In this document: positions 43,937 through 52,779 of the stretch, piece after piece
Position numbering within the stretch: position 1 is the stretch's first letter
How the letters are laid out: each line of letters opens with the position of its first letter
Assembly (NCBI RefSeq): GCF_015461845.1
Contig: NZ_JACOPW010000005.1
Coordinates: 310,001-374,000 of the forward strand
DNA length: 64,000 nucleotides
Source of the DNA: Pseudomonas mucoides
Lineage (GTDB): Bacteria > Pseudomonadota > Gammaproteobacteria > Pseudomonadales > Pseudomonadaceae
Direction of reading: 5' to 3'
Translations under genes and position numbers: made by a program
The notes under the pieces: generated by a model
What the model saw: the letters and a program-made list of their open reading frames with translations, nothing else
Database searches by the model: none
Told to the model about the DNA's origin: nothing

Positions 43937-44138
43937 TTGCGCGTCATTCTTGACACTGTCCGGTCAGCTTCTCTAGGATGTTGCCCATGCGCCGATTTAA
44001 ACAGCTACTTGCGGGGCGCCAGGTGACTCATTCAGTTGCCGATAGAAGCTTGAAACAGGCTTCGAAATACCGCTAAAGCGCTGGTTCGGTGTTGCCTCTC
44101 ACCTGCCATGCAGAATTTTGAGGCAGAGACACGACTCG

Positions 44139-44447
44139 ATGAACGCACTTAGCCCTGTAGTACGTCCCGCGCCGATCACGGCACACCTTACCCAGCGCAA
44201 TCCAAAAATCCTGCTTGGCGGTAAACATCAGCCGACGCTCCTGCGTTATCTCGATGGCTGGCCACGTCGTACCGGCGGGCCTGCAGCCTTCCTGATCCAG
44301 TTTGTCGAAGACGGCGAATCGCTGGCTCGATTTGCCAGCGACAGCTTTGACCTGGCGGTGATTCAATCACCGAGCCTCGAAGACGCGCCGGAAGTGATAA
44401 AACAACTGACCCGCGTTGCCCGACAGGGGCTGATTACCCGTCGCTAA
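44139..44447 (+). CDS. Conserved hypothetical protein next to greB
   Basis: This 102-residue protein has no clear family. Its middle, FASDSFDLAVIQSPSLEDAP then VIKQLTRVARQGLI, resembles the core strand-helix of SAM-dependent methyltransferases (the region after motif I), but the SAM-binding glycine loop is absent. It could be a degenerate or partner fragment of that fold. It ends three bases before the convergent greB stop, with no terminator between. Confidence 0.6.
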   Translation: MNALSPVVRPAPITAHLTQRNPKILLGGKHQPTLLRYLDGWPRRTGGPAAFLIQFVEDGESLARFASDSFDLAVIQSPSLEDAPEVIKQLTRVARQGLITRR

Positions 44448-44450
44448 GGC

Positions 44451-44948
44451 TCAGAGATACTCAATCGCCACGATGTACACGCATTGCTCACCGGTCGGCG
44501 TCTGGACCCGAACTTCGGCGTCCAGCGCCTTGCCGATCAGCGCGCGGGCGAGCGGTGAATCGATACTGATCAGCCCCAGCTTCAGGTCCAGCTCATCCGG
44601 GCCGACAATGCGATAGCGCGACTCTTTGCCGTCTTCGTCTTCAATCGTGACCCACGCCCCGAAATAGACCTTGTTCGGATCGCTGGGCTTTTCGCTGACC
44701 ACTTTCAACGCTTCCAGCCGTTTGGTGAGAAAGCGCACACGGCTGTCGATTTCGCGCAGCATTTTTTTGCCGTAGGTGTATTCCGCGTTCTCGGAACGAT
44801 CACCCTGCGCCGCCGCCTCGCTCACCGACTGCGTCACTTGCGGTCGCCGTACATGCCAAAGCTCATGAAACTCCGCCCGCATCCGCGCTTCACCTTCGGG
44901 GGTGATCAGCGCGGTGCCTGCGGGGCGGGGTGGACGATAACGGCTCAT
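44451..44948 (-). CDS. greB: Transcription elongation factor GreB
   Basis: This 165-residue protein has the coiled coil with GDRSENAEYTYGKKMLREID near residue 50, holding the acidic tip residues, and the C-terminal FKBP-like domain with PLARALIGKALDAEVRVQTP. GreB stimulates RNA cleavage by backtracked RNA polymerase. The ybbP gene starts upstream on the same strand and ends 34 bases before it. Confidence 0.95.
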   Translation of the reverse strand: MSRYRPPRPAGTALITPEGEARMRAEFHELWHVRRPQVTQSVSEAAAQGDRSENAEYTYGKKMLREIDSRVRFLTKRLEALKVVSEKPSDPNKVYFGAWVTIEDEDGKESRYRIVGPDELDLKLGLISIDSPLARALIGKALDAEVRVQTPTGEQCVYIVAIEYL

Positions 44949-44982
44949 GGCAACTTCTTGTATTTGAGAAGGTTCGAGTCTA

Positions 44983-47490
44983 TCAACCCTCGCGCAACAC
45001 TGTCAGGGGGCTGGCATTCAACGCACGACGTGTACCAAACACACCGGCACCGCCAATCAGCACCGCACCGATCACCGGCAGCACCAGCAACCATGGATGC
45101 GGGTGCCACGGCAGGTCGAAGGCGTAGCGGTAAAGCACCAGACTCACCAGTTCCGAGCCCAGTGCCGCCAACAAACCGCTGACCGCGCCGAGCAAACCGA
45201 ACTCGATCCGCCGGGCCTTCACCAGCAACTGCCGCTCGGCCCCCAGCGCGCGCAACAGGGCGCCTTGGCGAATGCGTTCATCGAGTGTCGCCTGCAGGCC
45301 GGAAAACAACACCGCCATCCCCGCCGCGAGTACAAACAACAGCACATATTCCACCGCCAGCGTGACTTGGGCGAGGATGCTGCGCAGCTGTTCCAGCAAG
45401 GCTTCGACTTGCAAAATCGTCACCGCCGGGAAGCTGCGCGAGAGGTCGACAATCTGCTGATCGTGACCGGCCGCCAGATAGAAACTGGTCAGGTAAGTCG
45501 CCGGCAAATCTTTCAAGGTGCCGGGCTGGAAGATCATGAAGAAGTTCGGTTGGAAGTTGTCCCAGTTGATCTCTCGCAAGCTGGTGACCTTCGCTTCACG
45601 ATTGACCCCGCCCACGGTAAACACCAGGTGATCGCCCAGCTTGAGCTTCAGGCTTTCGGCCACTTTGCCTTCAACCGACACACCGGGAACCTCGTCCGGT
45701 GTCTGCTCGGTCCACCAGTTGCCCGCCGTGAGTTTGTTGCCCGCCGGCAAGTCTGCCGCCCAAGTCAGGCTCAGGTCGCGCTGGATCGCCCGATCACCCG
45801 CCGAATCCTTGCTGACGATGTCCTGCACCGGTTCGCCATTGATGCTGATCAGTCGACCCGGCACCACCGGGTAAAGTGGCGCCGACTGCGCCGACAGTTG
45901 AATCAGGCGATCCGTAAAAGCCTGTTTGTCCGCCGGCAGAATGTTCAGCGCAAAATAGTTCGGTGCGTTTTTCGGCAATTGGTTCTGCCAAGTGTCCAGC
46001 AACTCGCCTCTGAGCAATGCGATCAGCGCCATGGACAGCAGAATCAGGCCGAAGGCCAAGGCTTGCCCCGCTGCGGCCAGTGGATGGCGCAGCAGTTGGC
46101 CCAGACCGAGGCGCCAGGGCAGCGAAGCACGGGCCAGCAGCCGGCGCAGGCTTTTGAGCAGCAGCAAGAGCAAGCCACCGAGCACCAGCGCGGCGATTAC
46201 GCCGCCGCCGAGCAGGGCGAAGGTCAGCACCAGGTCGAGGCTCAGGCGCCACATGATCAGGCCGAGGGCACCCAGGGCGGCGCCATAGACCATCCAGGTG
46301 CTGGACGGAATTGGCAGCATGTCTCGGCGCAACACGCGCAGTGGTGGCACGCGACCGAGCGCGGCCAGCGGTGGCAGGGCGAATCCGGCCAGTGCCACCA
46401 GCCCGGTGCCGATCCCGGCAATGGCCGGCAGCAGACCACCCGGAGGCACGTCAGTCGGCAGCAAATCATGCAGCAAGGCGAACAGCCCCAACTGAGCCAG
46501 CCAGCCGAGGAGGGCGCCACTGAGGCTGGCGAGCAGGCCGAGTACGGTCAGCTGAAAACTGAACAATGCCATGGTTTCCCGGCGTGACAGGCCCAGGCAA
46601 CGGAGCAGGGCACTGGCATCGAATCGGCGCGTGGCAAAGCGCGTGGCCGACAGCGCTACCGCCACGCCGGACAACAGGACCGCCACCAGACTCGCCATGT
46701 TGAGGTAACGCTCGGCCTTGCCCAGCGCGCCGCCAATTTGTCGGTTGCCGTCGCGGGCATCCTGCAGGCGCTGGTTGGCCGCCAGGCCCGGCTTGACCAG
46801 TTGGCGATAGGTTTCCAGCGCCTCGGCTTTGCCGCGCCAGAGTTCGCGGTAGCTGACCCGGCTTCCGGGTTGCACCACACCGGTGGCGGCCAGGTCGCTG
46901 AGGTTGATCAGCACCCGTGGCGTGAGGCTATAGAAGTTGCCGGCCCGGTCGGGTTCGTAGGTCAGGACGCGTGCCAGTTTCAGGGTTTTCATGCCGACGT
47001 CGATGCTGTCGCCGATCTTCAGATCCAGCGCCGTCAGCAGTCGCGCCTCAACCCAGGCCTCGCCGGGTTTCGGGCCGCCGCCAGGTTCTTCCTGAGCAAA
47101 AGGCGCCGGGGCACTTTTCAGTTCGCCGCGCAGTGGGTAGACATCATCGGCCGCTTTGATGCTGGAGAGTTGTATGCCGTTATCGGTGGCGATGACGCTG
47201 GAGAATTCCACCACTTGAGCGTGTTCAAGCCCCAGCTCCGTACCGCTTTTGATCTGTTCGGGGCGTGCCGGTGAGCTGCCTTCGAGCAACAGGTCGGCGC
47301 CGAGAAATTCGGTGGCGCGCAACATCATGGCGCCGTTGAGACGGGCGCCGAAGTAGCCGATGGCGGTACTCGCCGCTACCGCCACCAGCAGGGCGAAGAA
47401 CAGCACGCGCAATTCACCGGCGCGGGCATCACGCAGCAGTTGACGGATGGCAAGACTGAACAGGCGCAACAGCGGCAGGCGTGCCATCAA
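44983..47490 (-). CDS. ybbP: ABC transporter permease YbbP
   Basis: This 835-residue FtsX-family permease has an N-terminal helix followed by a large periplasmic domain, then two groups of helices separated by a second periplasmic domain, and a C-terminal FtsX domain (VEYVLLFVLAAGMAVLFSGL, DERIRQGALLRALGA). It pairs with YbbA; the substrate is uncertain, probably envelope lipid or lipoprotein-related. Its start overlaps the ybbA stop by four bases. Confidence 0.9.
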   Translation of the reverse strand: MMARLPLLRLFSLAIRQLLRDARAGELRVLFFALLVAVAASTAIGYFGARLNGAMMLRATEFLGADLLLEGSSPARPEQIKSGTELGLEHAQVVEFSSVIATDNGIQLSSIKAADDVYPLRGELKSAPAPFAQEEPGGGPKPGEAWVEARLLTALDLKIGDSIDVGMKTLKLARVLTYEPDRAGNFYSLTPRVLINLSDLAATGVVQPGSRVSYRELWRGKAEALETYRQLVKPGLAANQRLQDARDGNRQIGGALGKAERYLNMASLVAVLLSGVAVALSATRFATRRFDASALLRCLGLSRRETMALFSFQLTVLGLLASLSGALLGWLAQLGLFALLHDLLPTDVPPGGLLPAIAGIGTGLVALAGFALPPLAALGRVPPLRVLRRDMLPIPSSTWMVYGAALGALGLIMWRLSLDLVLTFALLGGGVIAALVLGGLLLLLLKSLRRLLARASLPWRLGLGQLLRHPLAAAGQALAFGLILLSMALIALLRGELLDTWQNQLPKNAPNYFALNILPADKQAFTDRLIQLSAQSAPLYPVVPGRLISINGEPVQDIVSKDSAGDRAIQRDLSLTWAADLPAGNKLTAGNWWTEQTPDEVPGVSVEGKVAESLKLKLGDHLVFTVGGVNREAKVTSLREINWDNFQPNFFMIFQPGTLKDLPATYLTSFYLAAGHDQQIVDLSRSFPAVTILQVEALLEQLRSILAQVTLAVEYVLLFVLAAGMAVLFSGLQATLDERIRQGALLRALGAERQLLVKARRIEFGLLGAVSGLLAALGSELVSLVLYRYAFDLPWHPHPWLLVLPVIGAVLIGGAGVFGTRRALNASPLTVLREG

Positions 47491-48170
47491 GGCTCCAGTG
47501 GGGCGACCAGCAGGCCGGCTTCAAGGCGGATCAGGCGCCGGCAGCGATGTGCCAGGCGTTCGTCGTGGGTCACCAGTACCAGTGTCGTGCCGCGTTCCTG
47601 ATTGAGTTCGAATAACAGGTCGCTGATGCGTTCACCGGTATGGCTGTCGAGGTTGCCGGTGGGTTCATCGGCGAACAGCACATCGGGCTCGGCGGCAAAC
47701 GCACGGGCAATCGCTACACGCTGCTGTTCGCCACCGGATAGCTGGCGGGGGGAGTGGGTCAGGCGCTGGCCCAGGCCGACCCGTTGCAGCAACTCGGTAG
47801 CCCGCTCGCGGGCATCTTTGCGGCCATCGAGTTCCAGCGGCAACATGACGTTTTCCAGGGCGTTGAGGCTGTCGAGCAACTGAAAGGACTGGAATACAAA
47901 ACCGACATGCTCGGCCCGAATGCGTGCGCGTTGATCTTCATCGAGGGTGCTCAGCCCTTGCCCGGCCAGCGTGACTTCGCCGCTGCTGGGCAGGTCGAGC
48001 CCGGCGAGCAGGCCGAGGAGGGTGGATTTGCCGGAACCGGAGGCGCCGACGATGGCCAGGCTGTCGCCCTTGTTCAGTTCCAGGTTGAGTTCGTGCAGGA
48101 TAGTCAGTTCACCTTCCGCGCTGGGAACCACTTTGCTGAGGTTCTTCGCGGTGAGAATGCTTGCGCCCAT
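47487..48170 (-). CDS. ybbA: ABC transporter ATPase YbbA
   Basis: This 227-residue LolD/MacB-type ATPase has Walker A GASGSGKST, signature LSGGEQQRVAIARA, Walker B VLFADEPTGNLD and the H-loop VTHDERL. ATG 48170 fits the family N-terminus (MGASILTAKNLSKVV); the open frame to 48569 is antisense to tesA. The gene is back to back with tesA, ten bases between start codons, so its leader lies inside tesA. Confidence 0.93.
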   Translation of the reverse strand: MGASILTAKNLSKVVPSAEGELTILHELNLELNKGDSLAIVGASGSGKSTLLGLLAGLDLPSSGEVTLAGQGLSTLDEDQRARIRAEHVGFVFQSFQLLDSLNALENVMLPLELDGRKDARERATELLQRVGLGQRLTHSPRQLSGGEQQRVAIARAFAAEPDVLFADEPTGNLDSHTGERISDLLFELNQERGTTLVLVTHDERLAHRCRRLIRLEAGLLVAPLEP

Positions 48171-48180
48171 GGAGAATCCG

Positions 48181-48786
48181 ATGCGTGTGTGGTTTTTGAG
48201 TGCTGGCCTGGCCTTGATGTGCATGGCCCAGAACGCAGCGGCGGGTACTGTCCTGATCGTTGGCGATAGTATCAGCGCGGGTTTCGGACTGGATACCCGG
48301 TTAGGGTGGGTCTCGCTGCTCGAGCAACGGCTCAAACACGAAGGCTTCGACGATAAAGTGGTCAACGCCTCCATTAGTGGCGACACCAGTGCCGGAGGCC
48401 AGGCGCGCCTGCCTGCGCTGCTTGCAGAGCATAAGCCGGCGCTTGTCATCCTCGAGTTGGGCGGCAATGACGGACTGCGTGGAATGCCCCCGGCTAATTT
48501 GCAACAAAACCTTGCGTCGATGATCGACAGCTCCCGCGACAACGGCGCCAAGGTCCTGCTGTTGGGCATGCAACTGCCTCCTAATTACGGCGTGCGCTAC
48601 ACCGAAGCCTTTGCCAAGGTCTACAGCACGCTGGCCACCGAGAAAAACATCGCGCTGGTGCCGTTTTTCCTCGACGGCGTCGGCGGTCATCCGGACTTGA
48701 TGCAGGCTGACGGCATACACCCGGCGGCCGGGGCTCAGGACAAGTTGCTGGATAATGTCTGGCCTACGCTAAAACCGCTGTTATGA
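48181..48786 (+). CDS. tesA: TesA: thioesterase I / lysophospholipase (SGNH)
   Basis: This 201-residue periplasmic esterase has a signal peptide (cleaved after about AAA21), Ser30 in IVGDSISAGFG, Gly in NASISGDTSAGG, Asn in ELGGNDGLRG and the Asp-His pair in ADGIHP. It hydrolyses acyl-CoA-like thioesters and lysophospholipids. ATG 48181 is chosen since GGAG lies six bases upstream; an ATG at 48169 would add MENP. Confidence 0.94.
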   Translation: MRVWFLSAGLALMCMAQNAAAGTVLIVGDSISAGFGLDTRLGWVSLLEQRLKHEGFDDKVVNASISGDTSAGGQARLPALLAEHKPALVILELGGNDGLRGMPPANLQQNLASMIDSSRDNGAKVLLLGMQLPPNYGVRYTEAFAKVYSTLATEKNIALVPFFLDGVGGHPDLMQADGIHPAAGAQDKLLDNVWPTLKPLL

Positions 48787-48842
48787 CCCTTTTCTAGGCG
48801 CAGGCTTTCGGCTAAGGTGGCGCCCCCGATTTGGAGCCCCCG

Positions 48843-49136
48843 ATGCCGCGTCCTGCCTGGTCACTTTTTGCCTACCAACTGATCGAGCCTGACGAACAGC
48901 TGGATCTGTTCGCCTGCCAGGAAGTGCGGGTGCATCTGGTAACCCGTCAACTGGAGCTGGGCGGCTCGGCGGACCGAACCTTGTGCGGCAGCCTGTTGCC
49001 TGCACAGCCACGCTGGTCGAGTGTGGACCGTCGAGTATTCCAGGACCAGCGCCTGTGCTCGCTGTGCCGGGCGATCCTTGAATCGCAAAAGCGCGGCACC
49101 TCGCCGATCTGGCCAGAGCTGCGTTTTGAGCTCTGA
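48843..49136 (+). CDS. Conserved hypothetical protein with a CxxC motif
   Basis: This 97-residue soluble protein has Cys in TLCGS and a C-terminal RLCSLCRAIL, so three to four cysteines could bind zinc or form a redox pair. No family is recognised. GGAG lies seven bases before the ATG, directly downstream of tesA (56-base gap). Confidence 0.65.
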   Translation: MPRPAWSLFAYQLIEPDEQLDLFACQEVRVHLVTRQLELGGSADRTLCGSLLPAQPRWSSVDRRVFQDQRLCSLCRAILESQKRGTSPIWPELRFEL

Positions 49137-49239
49137 CGCATAAAAGATAGCGTGCTATCGGCCAACTCCCCGAAATTCCAGACGGCGGTGTACAATCCCG
49201 TTTTTTATACCCTTGTCGATCATGCGAAGGACTTTCCGG

Positions 49240-50211
49240 ATGTTGCCGCGTTTTCCTGCCGTCACCCGCTGCCTGTCTCTTGCCGCCCTTTGTATGGCCG
49301 GTCCAGCTGCAGCATTGGAGTTTCCCCTGCCACCGCCCGGTGAAGACATCATCGGCCAGGTGCAGGTGATCAAGGCCAAGTACGAAGATACCTTTGCTGA
49401 CCTTGGTACCGCTTACGACCTGGGCTACACGGAAATGATCGCGGCCAACCCGGGTGTCGATGCATGGTTGCCGGGCGCCGGTACTGAAGTCATTCTGCCG
49501 ACCCGTTTCATCCTGCCACCGGGCCCGCGCGAAGGCATCGTGATCAACCTGGCTGAGTACCGCCTCTATTACTACCCCAAAGGCCAGAACGTGGTGTACA
49601 CCTTCCCGCTGGGGATTGGTCGTGAGGGGTGGGGCTCGCCAATCGCCCATACCACCATCACCGCGAAAACGCCTAACCCGACCTGGACCCCTCCAGCGTC
49701 GATCAAGGCCGAGCACGCCGCCGATGGTGATCCGCTGCCGAATGTCGTGCCAGCAGGCCCGGATAACCCTCTGGGGCCGTTCAAGTTCAGCCTGGGCACT
49801 CCGGGCTACCTGATTCATGGCTCGAACAAGAAATTCGGCATTGGCATGCGCACCAGCCACGGCTGCTTCCGCATGTTCAACAATAACGTGCTGGAAATGG
49901 CGAAAATGGTGCCGGTCGGCACGTCGGTACGAATCATCAACGATCCGTACAAATTTGGCGTAAGTGGCGGCAAGGTGTATCTCGAAGCGCACACACCGCT
50001 GGATGACAAGGGCAACCCGTCGGTGGTCGACAAGCACACCGCGGTGATCAACGCGATGCTCAAGCGTGAAGACATCACTAACAACCTGCGCATGAACTGG
50101 GATGTGGTGCGTGACGTGGTCGCCGCTGAAGATGGCCTGCCGGTGGAAATCGCGGTGCCGAATGGCTCCGCGCCGATGGTGTCGAATACACCGCTCGATC
50201 CGTTGCAGTAA
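49240..50211 (+). CDS. L,D-transpeptidase (ErfK/YbiS/YcfS/YnhG type)
   Basis: This 323-residue exported enzyme has a signal peptide to about residue 25, a LysM-like segment (GQVQVIKAKYEDTFADL, MIAANPGVDAWLPGAGTEV) and the YkuD domain with YLIHGSN and catalytic Cys209 in TSHGCFRM. It cross-links peptidoglycan or attaches lipoprotein to it. ATG 49240 has AAGGA at eight bases; ATG 49222 and TTG 49213 are less likely. The OprI (Lpp-like) gene lies convergently downstream, a plausible substrate. Confidence 0.92.
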   Translation: MLPRFPAVTRCLSLAALCMAGPAAALEFPLPPPGEDIIGQVQVIKAKYEDTFADLGTAYDLGYTEMIAANPGVDAWLPGAGTEVILPTRFILPPGPREGIVINLAEYRLYYYPKGQNVVYTFPLGIGREGWGSPIAHTTITAKTPNPTWTPPASIKAEHAADGDPLPNVVPAGPDNPLGPFKFSLGTPGYLIHGSNKKFGIGMRTSHGCFRMFNNNVLEMAKMVPVGTSVRIINDPYKFGVSGGKVYLEAHTPLDDKGNPSVVDKHTAVINAMLKREDITNNLRMNWDVVRDVVAAEDGLPVEIAVPNGSAPMVSNTPLDPLQ

Positions 50212-50224
50212 GGCTTGAAAACAA

Positions 50225-50257
50225 CCCGCCGACGCACACCGCGTCGGCGGGTTTTTT
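50225..50257 (+). terminator. Rho-independent terminator of the L,D-transpeptidase gene
   Basis: An 11-bp perfect stem, CCCGCCGACGC with GCGTCGGCGGG, with a five-base loop and six T residues. Confidence 0.93.
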
Positions 50258-50288
50258 ATTGCCGGTAGGAAACACCAGGCAATAAAAA

Positions 50289-50313
50289 AGCCGACCCAAA
50301 AAATGGGTCGGCT
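50289..50313 (-). terminator. Rho-independent terminator of oprI
   Basis: AGCCGACCCA (50289-50298) pairs with TGGGTCGGCT (50304-50313) around AAAAA; read on the minus strand it is followed by TTTTTATTG. Confidence 0.9.
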
Positions 50314-50335
50314 TGATAACAATCCCGAGGGATTA

Positions 50336-50587
50336 TTACTTGCGGCTAGCTTTGTCCAGCATGCGCAGAGCACGCTCGTTAGCTTCGTCAGCAGTCTGTT
50401 GTGCTTTTTGAGCAGCAGCCAGAGCTTCATCAGCTTTACGGTAAGCTTCGTCTGCACGAGCCTGGGAGCGAGCAGCTGCGTCTTCAGTAGCGGTCAGACG
50501 TGCTTCGGTTTCTTTCGATGCGCTGCTGCAACCGGTAGCCAGAACTGCGGCCAGAGCCAGAGCAGAGAATTTCAGAACGTTGTTCAT
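50336..50587 (-). CDS. oprI: Major outer-membrane lipoprotein OprI (Lpp-like)
   Basis: This 83-residue lipoprotein has signal sequence MNNVLKFSALALAAVLATGC with lipobox ATGC, then an alanine-rich coiled coil with heptads and a C-terminal RMLDKASRK, whose last Lys can be joined to peptidoglycan. It is one of the most abundant Pseudomonas proteins and ties outer membrane to cell wall. ATG 50587 follows AAGGGGA; an in-frame ATG five codons upstream is rejected. It has its own promoter and terminator. Confidence 0.97.
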   Translation of the reverse strand: MNNVLKFSALALAAVLATGCSSASKETEARLTATEDAAARSQARADEAYRKADEALAAAQKAQQTADEANERALRMLDKASRK

Positions 50588-50655
50588 CGTGTTCCCCTTC
50601 AAGGACTTTCTATTAAGTTAGCTGTCTCCTCAGAGTGAGGAAATAGCCGGCGTAC

Positions 50656-50683
50656 ATACTACTCATTACTACTCGTAAGTAAA
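50656..50683 (-). promoter_or_regulatory. Candidate sigma-70 promoter of oprI
   Basis: On the minus strand TTTACT (50683-50678) and TAGTAT (50661-50656) are spaced by 16 bases, about 70 bases upstream of the oprI start, in an AT-rich tract. Matches are partial. Confidence 0.4.
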
Positions 50684-50949
50684 CTGACGTAAAGCAAGAA
50701 GCAAAAAAAATTGTAGGCGTTGATTCTTTTTCGAGCAACTTTTAACTGCATTGTCTAAAAAATATCCAGCTGCGAGGCCCGAGATGAGCGAGCCGCTCAA
50801 AAAAAGTTCCGCGCACTCACAGGGCTTTTTTTCGGTCTTGGCTAAAGTCTGGCTAGATGAGTTCGTCCATACTTCTGTTCGAATTTTGCGCAGAGGCTCT
50901 CATAATCTTTATCCATCTAGAGGTGACTTTAAGAGAGCGGATTCGTCTT
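50684..50949. other. Intergenic DNA upstream of oprI
   Basis: AT-rich tract with A- and T-runs. A short plus-strand frame from 50784 (86 codons) has a fair ribosome site but unlike-coding composition and runs antiphase through the next feature. I see no confident gene here. Confidence 0.4.
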
Positions 50950-51162
50950 ATGTCTCAATATCCGGCAATGTTCAGGCTGCCGACCCGCTAAGACCGTCGG
51001 TCGAGCCGTCCCTGCGTACCCCCGGAGCAGCACCCGCTGGCTGAGCATGATGACGAGCGCACCTTGAGCATTTTCGCCAATGGTGCCTACTATTTGATAC
51101 GTGCTCGGTTGCGCGAGATCGGTGCAGTTCTTCTCGGTGTCCATTGGCACGGGGTGGCGTAG
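50950..51162 (+). pseudogene. Small reading frame split by a single in-frame TAA
   Basis: From ATG 50950 the frame reads 13 codons (MSQYPAMFRLPTR), a TAA at 50989-50991, then 56 open codons in the same frame ending at TAG 51160-51162, including LSIFANGAYYLIRARLREIG and VLLGVHWHG. The second half looks coding in composition and has no start codon of its own near its beginning. I do not recognise a family. Either a gene broken by one stop or chance; no strong ribosome site is seen. Confidence 0.4.
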
Positions 51163-51227
51163 ATGTTCCTTCGCCGGAAAAACATCGGTAAGGTAGGGGT
51201 CAGAATTCAGACCCGCGAGGAGTAGTG

Positions 51228-51509
51228 ATGAGCGAGGCGTTGTCCATCCACCATGACCAGGCTGGTCATCAGTTCGAGACCAATGTGGACGGTCATCGTG
51301 CCTACCTGACCTATATGGATCTGGGAAAACAGACCCTGGATATCTATCGCACCTTCGTGCCCAACGCGTTGCGTGGTCGCGGCATCGCTGCGGCATTGAC
51401 CGAGAAGGCGTTGGAGTACGCTGATGAAATGGGTTACACCGTCATTCCATCGTGCTCCTACGTTGAGCGCTATATGGAGCGTCACCAGCGGCACGCCGCC
51501 AAGCTGTGA
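51228..51509 (+). CDS. GNAT-like N-acetyltransferase (YjdJ/CG type)
   Basis: This 93-residue short GNAT protein has LTYMDLGKQTLDIYRTFVP, then the acetyl-CoA loop ALRGRGIAAALTEKALEYA and PSCSYVERYMERH. This is the small single-domain group (Acetyltransf_CG) with a nucleophile-like Cys. Substrate unknown. GAGGAG lies six bases before ATG 51228. Confidence 0.9.
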   Translation: MSEALSIHHDQAGHQFETNVDGHRAYLTYMDLGKQTLDIYRTFVPNALRGRGIAAALTEKALEYADEMGYTVIPSCSYVERYMERHQRHAAKL

Positions 51510-51523
51510 CCCAAACGAACACA

Positions 51524-51558
51524 TAAAAAAACGCCAGGTTTAAGCCTGGCGTTTTTGT
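51524..51558. terminator. Bidirectional terminator
   Basis: AAAAACGCCAGG and CCTGGCGTTTTT pair over a six-base loop, with an A-run before and T-run after, so it can stop both the GNAT gene and the convergent DAHP synthase gene. Confidence 0.92.
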
Positions 51559-51574
51559 GTGCGCTAAACGCTGA

Positions 51575-52651
51575 TCAGGTGCGATCGCGTTTGGGCAGCA
51601 CGTCCTTGAGCTTGGCATGCATGCTGCGCAAGGTGTTTTCGGTGGCGGACCAATCGATGCAGGCATCGGTGATCGACACGCCGTATTGCAGGTCGGCGAG
51701 GTCTTTCGGGATAGCCTGGCAGCCCCAGTTCAGGTGGCTCTCGACCATCAGGCCGATGATCGACTGGTTGCCTTCGAGAATCTGGTTGGCAACGTTCTCC
51801 ATCACCAGCGGTTGCAGCGCCGGGTCCTTGTTGGAGTTGGCGTGGCTGCAATCGACCATGATGTTCGGCTTGATCTTCGCCTTGTTCAGCGCTTGCTCGC
51901 AGAGCGCGACGCTGACCGAATCATAGTTCGGCTTGCCGTTGCCACCGCGCAGTACCACGTGGCCGTAAGCGTTGCCCTTGGTGGTGACGATCGACACGCC
52001 ACCCTCCTGGTTGATGCCCAGAAAGCGGTGCGGGCTGGAAACCGATTGCAGGGCGTTGATCGCCACGGTCAGGCCGCCGTCGGTGCCGTTCTTGAAGCCG
52101 ACAGCCGAGGACAGGCCGGAAGCCATTTCGCGGTGAGTCTGGGATTCGGTGGTACGCGCGCCGATGGCCGACCAACTGATCAGGTCCTGCAGATACTGCG
52201 GGGAGATCGGGTCGAGGGCTTCGGTCGCGGTCGGCAGGCCCATTTCGGCCAGGTCCAGCAACAACTGGCGACCGATGTGCAAGCCATCCTGAATCTTGAA
52301 CGAGTCGTCCAGGTAGGGGTCGTTGATCAAGCCTTTCCAGCCGACAGTGGTGCGTGGCTTTTCGAAATACACGCGCATGACCAGATACAGGGTATCGGAC
52401 ACTTCTGCCGCGAGTGCCTTCAGGCGCTCGGCGTATTCGTGGGCAGCCTTGATGTCGTGGATCGAGCAAGGCCCGATGACGACGAACAGGCGGTGGTCGG
52501 TGCCATCCAGGATATTGCGAATGACTTCGCGACCCTTGGTGACGGTGCGCAGGGCGGCGTCGCTCAGGGGGATGTCACGCTTGAGCTGGTCAGGAGTGAT
52601 CAGCGTCTCGTTGGAGGCGACGTTTAGGTCGTTGATCGGTAAATCAGCCAT
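51575..52651 (-). CDS. DAHP synthase, class I (AroF/G/H)
   Basis: This 358-residue enzyme joins phosphoenolpyruvate and erythrose-4-phosphate, the first step of aromatic amino acid synthesis. Family blocks visible are VVIGPCSIHD, MRVYFEKPRTTVGWKG, GARTTESQTHRE, GFKNGTDG, IMVDCSHANSNKD and the C-terminal SITDACIDW. It is of the feedback-regulated E. coli type; which amino acid inhibits it is not clear from sequence. It stands alone with its own terminator. Confidence 0.95.
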   Translation of the reverse strand: MADLPINDLNVASNETLITPDQLKRDIPLSDAALRTVTKGREVIRNILDGTDHRLFVVIGPCSIHDIKAAHEYAERLKALAAEVSDTLYLVMRVYFEKPRTTVGWKGLINDPYLDDSFKIQDGLHIGRQLLLDLAEMGLPTATEALDPISPQYLQDLISWSAIGARTTESQTHREMASGLSSAVGFKNGTDGGLTVAINALQSVSSPHRFLGINQEGGVSIVTTKGNAYGHVVLRGGNGKPNYDSVSVALCEQALNKAKIKPNIMVDCSHANSNKDPALQPLVMENVANQILEGNQSIIGLMVESHLNWGCQAIPKDLADLQYGVSITDACIDWSATENTLRSMHAKLKDVLPKRDRT

Positions 52652-52779
52652 CGTTTACTCGTCAGGTCACGGGTGCCGGCCGCCAGCGAACCCGCGCGGC
52701 GGAGCACAGCAAATTAAGCGCGTCGGGGACCCGAACCTTAGCGCGTTAGGCGCCTGCTCGACAATGGGCACACACCTGT

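Noticed and set aside
45097..46587. 496-codon plus-strand frame rich in Gln and Arg
   Set aside because: Antisense of ybbP.
48781..50457. 558-codon minus-strand frame
   Set aside because: Antisense to the L,D-transpeptidase and neighbour; no recognisable domain.
50784..51044. Plus-strand 86-codon frame upstream of the GNAT gene
   Set aside because: It has a fair ribosome site but crosses the better coding-like frame at 50950-51162 and its first half is AT-rich leader-like DNA.
51190..51215. GGGTC-A-GAATTC-A-GACCC near-palindrome before the GNAT gene
   Set aside because: Interrupted by mismatches and short; no evidence that it is a mobile-element end or operator.
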